Shown here: positions 57,160 through 64,000 of the stretch, one piece after another
Layout of the letters: each line of letters starts with the position of its first letter
Position numbering within the stretch: position 1 is the stretch's first letter
Origin: Kitasatospora xanthocidica
Lineage (GTDB): Bacteria; Actinomycetota; Actinomycetes; Streptomycetales; Streptomycetaceae
Length of the DNA stretch: 64,000 nt
Assembly (NCBI RefSeq): GCF_014656195.1
Contig: NZ_BNBY01000001.1
Location: 441,148 to 505,147, forward strand
Reading direction: 5' to 3'
Position numbers and translations under genes: made by a program
The notes under the pieces: generated by a model
What the model saw: only the letters and a program-made list of their open reading frames with translations
Told to the model about the DNA's origin: nothing
Databases searched by the model: none

Positions 57160-59973
57160 TCAGGCGTGCGGGAGGGGCAGCTCGAACCAGACGACCTTGC
57201 CCACCGCCTTGCGGGCGGTGCCCCAGCGCTCGGCGAGCTTGGTGACCAGGGTGAGCCCGCGGCCGGTCTCGCCGAGCTGCTCGGCCGGCTCCAGCGAGGG
57301 CAGGTTGTGGTTGTCGTCGCTGACCTCGACCAGCAGCTTGTCCACCCGGATCAGCTGCAGCTGGACCCGGTCCCGGGCGACCCGGACGGCGTTCGTCACC
57401 AGCTCGCTGACCAGCAGCTCGGTGGTGTCGCTGAGCGCCTCCAGGTGCCAGCCGGCCAGCTGCTCGCGAACCAGCGAGCGCGCCCGGCGAACCTCCCGGT
57501 GGTCCACGGTGAGGTCCCAGGTGGCCACCTCGGACGGGGCGACCCCGTCGAAGCGGGCCACCAGCAGGGCGACGTCGTCCTTGCGGTCGTCCGTGTGCAG
57601 CCGCCGCAGCACCTCGTCGCAGGCCTGCTCGGGGCTCTGCTGCGGGTCGATCAGGTTGCCGCAGAGCGCGGCCAGGCCGGCTCCTATGTCCCCGCCCCGG
57701 ACCTCCACCAGGCCGTCGGTGCACAGCACCAGCATCGAGCCGTCCGAGACGTCGATGGTCTTGGCGACGAACGGCACCCCGCCGACGCCGATCGGGGCCC
57801 CGGCCGGGATCTCCAGCAGCTCGCCGCTGCCGTCCGGGTGCACCAGGACCGGCGGGACGTGGCCGGCGCTGGCCAGTTCGCAGGTCCGGTTGATCGGGTC
57901 GTAGACCGCGTACAGGCAGGTCGCGAGGTGGTCGTCGCCGAGCTTGTGGGCCAGGTTGTCCAGGTGGCGCAGCAGCTGGCCGGGCGGCAGGTCCAGGGCG
58001 GCCAGGGTCTGCATGGCGGTGCGGAAGCGGCCCATCGCGGCGGCTGAGTGCAGGCCGTGGCCCATCACGTCGCCGACCACCAGGGCGACCCGGCTGCCGG
58101 GCAGCTGGATCGCGTCGAACCAGTCGCCGCCGACCTCCGCCTTGGGGTCGCCGGGCAGGTAGCGGTGGGCGATCTGCACGCCGGGGATCTGCGGCGGGCG
58201 GGTCGGGATCATCGAGCGCTGCAGGGTGGTGGCGACCCGCGCCTCGGCACGGTGCAGCCGGGCGTTGTCCAGCGACAGCGCGGCGCGGACGGCCAGCTCC
58301 TTGAGGGTCGCGGCGTCGCTCTCGTCGAAGGGGGTGCGGTCGGGCAGCCGGAGCAGCTTGAGGATGCCCAGCACGGTGCCCCGGGCGGAGAGCGGCACGA
58401 CCAGCATCGAGCGGCCGGAGACCACCGGGGCCAGCCGGGCGCCGCCGAGCGCGATCGCGTAGTCGACCGCGACGTCCGCGCTGACCACCGGGACCAGCAC
58501 CGGCTGGTTCAGCTGGAGGGCCATCCCGGGCGGGGTGCGGCGGGGCATGCTGACCAGCGAGCCCTCGGAGAGCACGTGGTCCCAGGCGCCGCCGGTCTCG
58601 TTGTAGACCAGGGCGACCCGGCGCAGCATGGTGTCGTCGTCCGGGCGGGCGACCGGCAGCTCGGAGTCCGAGATCAGCCCGTCCACCAGGTCCACGCAGG
58701 CGAAGTCGGCGATCCGGGGGACCAGCACCTGGCAGAGCTCGTGGGCGGTGAAGCCGAGGTCCAGGGTGGTGCCGACCTTGCCGCCGACCTCGTTCAGCAG
58801 GGCCAGCTGCTCGCCGGCCTGCCCGTTGGTGAGGAACGGGCCCAGCCGGCCGCCCGACGGGGCCGCGTCGCCCGCGGGGGCGGGCACCGGGACGTGCCCG
58901 GCGGCGGGCGGGGCCTGGTCGGCGTGCGGCTGCGGGCGGCCGTCGGCGGACGACTCGGCGGACGACTTGACGGGGGCTCGGTCGATGGCGGGTCCTTCTC
59001 CGGTGGGTGCGGGGACCTCCCGGCCGGTGGCGGGGGGAGGGACGGACGGGCCGCCGGCGGCCGCGGCGCCGCTGACGGCGGTGACGGGGTGGGCGACCTG
59101 CTGAGCGACGGGTTGGGCGACGGGGAGCTCGGCGGGCTCGCGGTGGGAGGGTTCGCGCTGGGCGGGCAGCGGGGCGGCCGCACGGCGGCCGGGCGCGCCC
59201 TGCTCGGGCTGCGGCGGCGGGCCGACCCGGGCCGCGCGCTGCTGGGGCGTCGGGTAGCGCCGGCCGAGGCCGGAGGCCGCGTGCGTGGTGCCGGTCTGCG
59301 CGTCGGCGGGCAGCACCGGCAGCACGGTGACCGCGTCCAGCCGCAGGGCGGGCAGCCCGCCGGAGCCGAGCGCGGCCAGCATCGGGGCCCGGTGGGCGGC
59401 GGGCAGCAGCCTGGCCAGCGGTTCGGGCACCCGGTCGGCAGAGGGGGTGAGCGCCGCGGTCAGCCCGTGGAAGCCGCCGCGGGCGGCGGGGGCGGCGGCG
59501 AACGGCAGCAGCCGCTCGCCGAGCGCGAGCCGGGGGCCGGCGGTGCGCAGCGGTCGGGCGTCGGCGGCCAGGGTGAGCAGTCCGCCGGACGGGCCGGGCA
59601 GCGGGTAGGCCCACCAGAGCACGTCGCGCTGGTGCTCCTCGCGGTCGGTGACGGTCAGCCGCCCGGCCCAGGGACGGCCGGAGGCGGTCAGCTCGGCGAG
59701 GGTGTCGAAGGCGTCGCAGGCGCGGCGGACGGAGCAGCGGCCGAGCACCCGGGACTCCACGGCGGGCAGCAGGCCGGAGGCGGGGCGGTCGTGGGCGACC
59801 TCGGCGCGGTGCCCGAACAGTTCCTCGGCGGCCCGGCCCCACTGCGCGATCCGGCCGGACCGGTCGACCAGGACGAGGGCGAGCCGGACCAGGGCGGCCA
59901 CGCCCGTCGGGTGGTCGCCCGGGGCGGCCCCGCCGGCCGTCGGACGCGGTGCGGAGTTGGACTCGGCCACCAT
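57160..59973 (-). CDS. SpoIIE-type phosphatase with PAS, GAF and ATPase domains
   Basis: 937-residue multidomain regulator. PAS-like N-terminus (LALVLVDRSGRIAQWGRAAE), a Pro/Ala-rich linker (about 240-370), GAF domain (about 400-570), PP2C/SpoIIE phosphatase (about 580-775; PGDPKAEVGGDWFDAI, VGDVMGHGLHSA, GHVPPVLVHPDG, CTDGLVEVRG) and a C-terminal RsbW-like HATPase (SELVTNAVRVARD, GRGLTLVTKLAERWG). Such proteins act on anti-anti-sigma factors and are many in Streptomyces. ATG at 59973 with GGGAGC upstream; GTG at 60003 is an alternative. No sigma-factor partner is adjacent. Confidence 0.9.
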   Translation of the reverse strand: MVAESNSAPRPTAGGAAPGDHPTGVAALVRLALVLVDRSGRIAQWGRAAEELFGHRAEVAHDRPASGLLPAVESRVLGRCSVRRACDAFDTLAELTASGRPWAGRLTVTDREEHQRDVLWWAYPLPGPSGGLLTLAADARPLRTAGPRLALGERLLPFAAAPAARGGFHGLTAALTPSADRVPEPLARLLPAAHRAPMLAALGSGGLPALRLDAVTVLPVLPADAQTGTTHAASGLGRRYPTPQQRAARVGPPPQPEQGAPGRRAAAPLPAQREPSHREPAELPVAQPVAQQVAHPVTAVSGAAAAGGPSVPPPATGREVPAPTGEGPAIDRAPVKSSAESSADGRPQPHADQAPPAAGHVPVPAPAGDAAPSGGRLGPFLTNGQAGEQLALLNEVGGKVGTTLDLGFTAHELCQVLVPRIADFACVDLVDGLISDSELPVARPDDDTMLRRVALVYNETGGAWDHVLSEGSLVSMPRRTPPGMALQLNQPVLVPVVSADVAVDYAIALGGARLAPVVSGRSMLVVPLSARGTVLGILKLLRLPDRTPFDESDAATLKELAVRAALSLDNARLHRAEARVATTLQRSMIPTRPPQIPGVQIAHRYLPGDPKAEVGGDWFDAIQLPGSRVALVVGDVMGHGLHSAAAMGRFRTAMQTLAALDLPPGQLLRHLDNLAHKLGDDHLATCLYAVYDPINRTCELASAGHVPPVLVHPDGSGELLEIPAGAPIGVGGVPFVAKTIDVSDGSMLVLCTDGLVEVRGGDIGAGLAALCGNLIDPQQSPEQACDEVLRRLHTDDRKDDVALLVARFDGVAPSEVATWDLTVDHREVRRARSLVREQLAGWHLEALSDTTELLVSELVTNAVRVARDRVQLQLIRVDKLLVEVSDDNHNLPSLEPAEQLGETGRGLTLVTKLAERWGTARKAVGKVVWFELPLPHA

Positions 59974-60253
59974 GGATTCGGTCTGCTCCCGCCTGGCCGC
60001 CACGCCTGGAGGCGGCCGTCTCTCCGGAGGAAGGCACGCTGTGCGGATACCAGCGAAGCACGGACCGGGCCGGGCTTGATACCGAAACGGGGAGATTCAT
60101 CAGTATCGGTTGCGTGTCGCGCGCCGAGCGCCGGTTCGTACTCCCGGTTCACCCGGACGGGGCTTTCGCGCACGGCGGTAGGCTGGCAGGCCGGACCCGC
60201 CCGAGCGGCGGACCCGATCCGCAGGACGCAGCCGGACGAGACAGAGGCGAGAA
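59974..60253. promoter_or_regulatory. divergent region SpoIIE-type phosphatase / J-domain gene
   Basis: 280 bp between divergent starts. No gene or clear element was recognised. Confidence 0.35.
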
Positions 60254-61504
60254 GTGAGCGCGCAGAGCCCCGCCCGCTGGACGGACCCGGAGCAGCTGGA
60301 GCTGGAGGAGCGGGTCGCCGCCGCCGAGCTCGCCTGGCTCAGCATGGACGTGGACGTGCAGACGCTGCGGGTGGAGATCGACAACTTCGCGCTGATCCAC
60401 CATCAGCTGCTCGGCCCGCTCTACGCCCGGCTGGACGAGCTGGACGCACTGGTCGCCGAGGCGGTCGCGGCCCGCACCGGGCTGCCGGAGGACCTGCGCC
60501 GGGCCGCCGAGGCACGCCGCCAGGTCGAGGAACTCCCGGACCTGGACGCGCTGTTCGACTCCGTTCAGGAGCAGCGGGAACAGCGGGAGCAGTCCGGCGA
60601 GGGGGAGCAGACGGCCCCGCCGCCGTCCGCCGCCCCGACCCGGGTGCGGCCCGGCAAGGACGCCCAGCGGGTCTACCGCGAGCTGGTCCGCCGCGCCCAC
60701 CCCGACCTCACCACCGACCCGGACGAGCAGCGGCGCCGCGCCGACTTCCTGGTCCGGGTCAACGAGGCCTACGCGTACGGGGACGCCGCCGCGCTGGAGG
60801 GCCTGGCCGCCGAGTGGTCCACCGCACCGGAGGCCGCGCCCGCCGTGGACGCCCCCGACCGGACCGACTGGCTGCGCCGCCGGCTGGAATGGCTGACCGG
60901 CAAGATCACCGCGACCGCGACCGAACAGGTCCGGCTGGAGCAGACCCCGATGGGCCAGCTGCTCGCCCTCGCCCCGCAGGACCCGGACCGGCTGCTGGAG
61001 CAGCTCGCCGAGGAACTGCTGGCCAAGGCCGCCGACCGGCAGGCCGAGCTGGAACGACTGCTCGGCGGCCACCGCCCGGCGGACGGCCACGGCCCGGCGG
61101 CCGGCGAGGACCGGGCGCCGGTGGGCGACAATGGCACGGACCCGACCCATCCCCAGCACGCCCAGGAGAGCCACACGATGTTCGCGCAGATCCCCACCGC
61201 CGACGCCGCCGCCGTGCCCGCCGACGCCGCCCTGCTGGACGTGCGGGAGCAGGACGAGTGGGACGCCGGCCACGTGGACGGCGCGCTGCACATCCCGCTG
61301 GGCGAGGTCATCGCCCGGCTCGGTGAGCTGCCCGACGACAAGCTGTTCGTGCTCTGCCGGGTCGGCGGCCGCTCCGCGCAGGTCGTCCAGTACCTGGTGC
61401 AGCAGGGCCGGGACGCGGTGAACGTGGACGGCGGCATGTACGCCTGGCAGAGCGCCGGCCGTCCGATGGTGAGCAGCACCGGCGCGGAGGCCTTCGTCCT
61501 CTGA
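60254..61504 (+). CDS. J-domain-like protein fused in frame to a rhodanese domain
   Basis: 416 residues. The N-terminus is a coiled-coil-like helix region (about 10-115), then a J-domain-like segment with the HPD motif (YRELVRRAHPDLTTD, about 140-185), more helices, a linker (about 275-308), and from M309 a complete rhodanese domain with active-site Cys in VLCRVGGRS. The junction ATG at 61178 is preceded by AGGAGAG, as if it were the start of a separate rhodanese gene, yet no stop lies between. So this may be a true fusion, or a long protein plus an internally started rhodanese of about 108 residues. GTG at 60254 behind GAGGCGAGAA. Confidence 0.82.
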   Translation: MSAQSPARWTDPEQLELEERVAAAELAWLSMDVDVQTLRVEIDNFALIHHQLLGPLYARLDELDALVAEAVAARTGLPEDLRRAAEARRQVEELPDLDALFDSVQEQREQREQSGEGEQTAPPPSAAPTRVRPGKDAQRVYRELVRRAHPDLTTDPDEQRRRADFLVRVNEAYAYGDAAALEGLAAEWSTAPEAAPAVDAPDRTDWLRRRLEWLTGKITATATEQVRLEQTPMGQLLALAPQDPDRLLEQLAEELLAKAADRQAELERLLGGHRPADGHGPAAGEDRAPVGDNGTDPTHPQHAQESHTMFAQIPTADAAAVPADAALLDVREQDEWDAGHVDGALHIPLGEVIARLGELPDDKLFVLCRVGGRSAQVVQYLVQQGRDAVNVDGGMYAWQSAGRPMVSSTGAEAFVL

Positions 61505-61604
61505 GGGGAAGCCCCCCGGGGCCCGTCACCCGGTAGGGCAGGATGGGCGCGCGAGCGCGCCGGTACCGGGCCGGGCGCCGCCCGCCGACCGGGCTGGGGA
61601 GGCC

Positions 61605-62267
61605 ATGACGGAGACGACGGACCGGCCGGCCCGCGGCAGGGCCTGGTCGAAGCCCGCCCAGCTCGTCCTCGGCCTCGCCGGGGCGGCGCTGATCGGCGTC
61701 ACCGGGCTGTTCCTCGCCGCGGTGTTCCTGCACGTCGCGCCCGCCAACTCGCTGTCCCGGCAGTACCGGGACGAGATCGACGGCGTGGTGTACCCGGAGT
61801 TCGAACAGAACTGGAAGCTGTTCGCGCCCAACCCGCTGCAGCAGAACGTCAGCGTGGACGCCCAGGTGCGGACCGTCGCGCCGGGCGGCGCGACCACCGC
61901 CCGCGAGTGGACCGGGCTGACCGCGCGGGACATCGCCGCGATACGGGGCAACCCGGCGCCCAGCCACGTCGACCAGAACCTGCTGCGCCGGGCCTGGGAC
62001 TTCTACGACGGCTCGCACAACCCGCAGGACGAGACGCCGGTCGGCTCGCGCGGCAAGCTCGCCGAGCAGTACCTGAAGCGGATCGCGCTCCAGCGGATCG
62101 GCCGGGAGGCGGACGGCGAACGGGTCCTGGAGATCCGGTTCCGGGTGACCACCGCCACCGTCCCGGCGCCCTCCTGGAGCGGTGAGACCGCGCCGCCGGC
62201 GCCCAAGGTGCGGGAGCTGCCGTGGTGGCCGGTGGCGGACGAGGACTACCGGGGGCTGCTCGGATGA
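61605..62267 (+). CDS. DUF5819 family membrane protein
   Basis: 220 residues: basic N-terminus, one membrane helix (VLGLAGAALIGVTGLFLAAV), then an extracytoplasmic domain with the family hallmark FEQNWKLFAPNPLQQN. ATG at 61605 behind GGGGAGG. The stop overlaps the next gene by 4 bp (ATGA), so DUF5819 and the HTTM protein are coupled and probably work together. Function unknown. Confidence 0.87.
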   Translation: MTETTDRPARGRAWSKPAQLVLGLAGAALIGVTGLFLAAVFLHVAPANSLSRQYRDEIDGVVYPEFEQNWKLFAPNPLQQNVSVDAQVRTVAPGGATTAREWTGLTARDIAAIRGNPAPSHVDQNLLRRAWDFYDGSHNPQDETPVGSRGKLAEQYLKRIALQRIGREADGERVLEIRFRVTTATVPAPSWSGETAPPAPKVRELPWWPVADEDYRGLLG

Positions 62268-63595
62268 ACGAGGTGTCGCTGCCGGCCGCCCGGCCGGACG
62301 GGGACGGGCCGCTGGACGGGGTTGAGCCGGCGGCCGGGGTCGAGCCGTCGGGCGGCGCGGTGCCGCCGCCCCGCGTCCCGCGGCAGGCCGGTGCGGGACC
62401 GGACGCCGCGGCGCCGCGCGGGCCGGGAGCGACCGAACTGCTCGGCCGGGCCGTCGACGCCTTCACCGGGCGGGTCCTCGGCCGGCACCAGGCGGCCGTG
62501 GTGCGGATCGGCTTCGGCCTGGTCTGGCTCGCCCACCTGCTGCGGGAGTGGCCCAACCGGCGGGTGCTGTACGGCGACCGCTCCCCCTGGTCGATGGAGC
62601 TCGCCGAGCGGCTGCTGGGCGACGACGGGGCGTTCACCGTGCTGACCTGGTTCGGCGGGCGGTTCTGGTTCGAGCTGGTCTACCACCTGGCGGTGCTGGC
62701 GGCCCTCGGCGTCCTGCTGGGCTGGCGGACCAGGGCGAGCACGGTGCTGTTCCTGGTCACCGTGCTGTCGCTGCAGAACCGCGACGTCTTCCTCGGCGAC
62801 GGCGGCGACAACGTCGTCCACCTGATGGCCGTCTACCTGGTCTTCACCCGCTGCGCCGAGGTGTGGTCGCTGGACGCCCGCAGGGCGCGGAGCGGGCGGG
62901 GCGGACGGGCCGGGGCGGTGCTCTGGGCCGTCCTCGGGGCCGTCCTGGCGGTCTGCCAGTTCGGCGGCTTCTCCGGCACGAACCTGAGCTGGACCGGCCG
63001 GACCTTCCCCCACCTCGGCTGGGCGCCGCTGTTCTGGGGGCTCTGGGCGGTGGCCGGGCTCTGGTGGGTGCTCGGCCGGCTGCGGCCGGACGGCGAACCG
63101 CGGGCGGTGCTCGACGCGCTGGCGACCATGGTGCACAACTGCGCGATGCTGGTGATCGCCGTCGAGGTGGTGCTGATCTACGCCACGGCCGGCTGGTACA
63201 AGGTGCAGGGCTCGCGCTGGCAGGACGGCACCGCGCTGTACTACCCGCTGCACCTGGACTACTTCACCCCCTGGCCCGGGCTGTCCGCACTTGTCGGCTC
63301 GGCGCTGCTGCCGGTCTTCCTGATCTCGTACGGCACTGTGATGGTGCAGGTGGCCTTCCCGTTCACCCTGCTCAACCGGCGGGTCAAGAACGTGCTGCTG
63401 GCCGTCATGATGCTGGAGCACGCGGGGATCGCGGTGGTGCTCGGGCTGCCGGTGTTCTCGCTCGCGATGATCGCGGCGGACGCGGTGTTCCTGCCGACCG
63501 GCGCGCTGCTCCGGCTGGCGGCGTGGGCGAGCCGGCTGGCGGCGCGGGCGAGCCGGATCCGCACCGGCCGGATCCGGCGGAGGCCCGCCCCCTAG
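62264..63595 (+). CDS. HTTM (vitamin K-dependent carboxylase-like) membrane protein
   Basis: 443 residues. A Pro/Ala/Gly-rich N-terminus (about 70) precedes a horizontally transferred transmembrane (HTTM) domain with several helices: RIGFGLVWLAHLLREWPNR, YHLAVLAALGVLLGWRTRAS, DGGDNVVHLMAVYLVF, and an IYATAGWYKVQGSRWQDGTA loop characteristic of the family. Arg-rich C-terminus. The ATG overlaps the DUF5819 stop. The family is related to gamma-glutamyl carboxylases, but the activity here is unknown. Confidence 0.87.
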   Translation: MNEVSLPAARPDGDGPLDGVEPAAGVEPSGGAVPPPRVPRQAGAGPDAAAPRGPGATELLGRAVDAFTGRVLGRHQAAVVRIGFGLVWLAHLLREWPNRRVLYGDRSPWSMELAERLLGDDGAFTVLTWFGGRFWFELVYHLAVLAALGVLLGWRTRASTVLFLVTVLSLQNRDVFLGDGGDNVVHLMAVYLVFTRCAEVWSLDARRARSGRGGRAGAVLWAVLGAVLAVCQFGGFSGTNLSWTGRTFPHLGWAPLFWGLWAVAGLWWVLGRLRPDGEPRAVLDALATMVHNCAMLVIAVEVVLIYATAGWYKVQGSRWQDGTALYYPLHLDYFTPWPGLSALVGSALLPVFLISYGTVMVQVAFPFTLLNRRVKNVLLAVMMLEHAGIAVVLGLPVFSLAMIAADAVFLPTGALLRLAAWASRLAARASRIRTGRIRRRPAP

Positions 63596-63604
63596 GATGT
63601 CGCT

Positions 63605-64000
63605 ATGTCCTGGTTCGACGCACTTCGTGACACCGCGCGGACCGGACTCACGCTGGACCGGACGCTCACCGACCCCAAACGGGCGGTGCGCGGGGCGGTC
63701 GCCGTCGCGCTGGTGCTCTTCCCGACCCTCGCGCTCGGCGGGGTCGGGCTCGCCACCTCGGCCGCGATGGGCGCGTTCATCGCGGGCTCCGCCACCTTCC
63801 AGCGCAGCTTCCGCCCCCGCGCCAGCCTCGCCGTCGCGGCCGGGGCCGGACTCGGGATCAGCACCTTCCTCGGCTACCTGGCCGCGGGGGTGTACGGGCT
63901 GTTCCCGGTGCTGCTCGCGGTCTGGGCCTTCGGCGCCGGGCTCGCCTGGGCGGTCGGGCCGACCGCCGGGGTGGTCGCGACCAATACGGTCTCGGTGATG
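63605..64000 (+). CDS. FUSC-family membrane protein, N-terminal part (cut by window end)
   Basis: Open from ATG 63605 to the end of the window, 132 codons without a stop. MSWFDALRDTARTGLTLDRT, then alternating hydrophobic helices (GAVAVALVLFPTLALGGVGL, AAGAGLGISTFLGYL, LFPVLLAVWAFGAGLAWAVG). The pattern fits the N-terminal half of FUSC/aromatic-acid exporter type proteins. It starts 9 bp after the HTTM gene, so it may belong to the same operon. Identity beyond this is uncertain. Confidence 0.7.
   Translation, partial: MSWFDALRDTARTGLTLDRTLTDPKRAVRGAVAVALVLFPTLALGGVGLATSAAMGAFIAGSATFQRSFRPRASLAVAAGAGLGISTFLGYLAAGVYGLFPVLLAVWAFGAGLAWAVGPTAGVVATNTVSVM

Overview
This 64 kb window is the replication-origin region of a high-G+C actinomycete chromosome. 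Almost all of it is core sequence. The gene order (cca, murJ, sigM, trxBA, parBA, rsmG, jag, yidC, yidD, rnpA, rpmH, dnaA, oriC, dnaN, gnd, recF, dciA, gyrBA, tRNA-Ile/Ala, crgA, trpG, srtE1/srtE2, then pknB to fhaA on the other strand) is the one known from Streptomyces. The 14-bp parS palindrome, DnaA boxes of the TTGTCCACA type, class E sortases and a SigR-type trxB promoter also point to Streptomycetaceae. The DnaA N-terminus, the missing cyclophilin gene, the doubled tRNA-Ile gene and a cyclopropane-synthase-like gene beside gyrA differ from the usual Streptomyces picture. A related genus such as Kitasatospora is my guess, not proven by the window.

Layout. Positions 1-13.4 kb hold cca (minus strand), then a plus-strand run for the cell envelope and redox balance: a secreted DUF6049 protein, the lipid II flippase MurJ, a separate membrane pseudokinase, SigM with its zinc-finger anti-sigma factor, and trxB-trxA. 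From 13.4 to 19.5 kb the minus strand carries parA-parB, rsmG, jag-yidC-yidD-rnpA-rpmH and a GNAT gene. Five perfect parS sites and one with a single mismatch lie across 9.9-16.8 kb. dnaA (19.9-21.8 kb) and oriC (21.8-22.6 kb, more than 20 DnaA-box-like nonamers) are followed by the rightward replication genes dnaN, gnd, recF, dciA, gyrB and gyrA. From 32 to 42 kb come DUF3566, a fatty-acid methyltransferase, two identical tRNA-Ile genes, tRNA-Ala, small membrane proteins, a rhomboid protease, crgA, DUF881, trpG and tandem sortases. A second compact DnaA-box cluster lies at 37.64-37.83 kb. At 42.1-42.9 kb there is an island of clearly lower G+C encoding a secreted ricin-type lectin. The minus strand from 42.9 to 51.5 kb is the fhaA-fhaB-pstP-rodA-pbpA-pknB growth and division cluster. 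The rest (51.9-64 kb) is tRNA-Leu, a NarL-type two-component system, an MprF-like lysyltransferase, a polytopic membrane protein, a large SpoIIE-type phosphatase, an in-frame J-domain/rhodanese fusion, a DUF5819-HTTM pair and the start of a FUSC-family gene.

How it works together. ParA/ParB and parS segregate the origin that DnaA opens at oriC; DnaN, RecF, DciA and gyrase serve the new forks; YidC, RnpA and RpmH make the translation and insertion machinery. The PknB cluster, MurJ, CrgA and the sortases control polar growth and the surface. I see no CRISPR array, no insertion sequence and no prophage.
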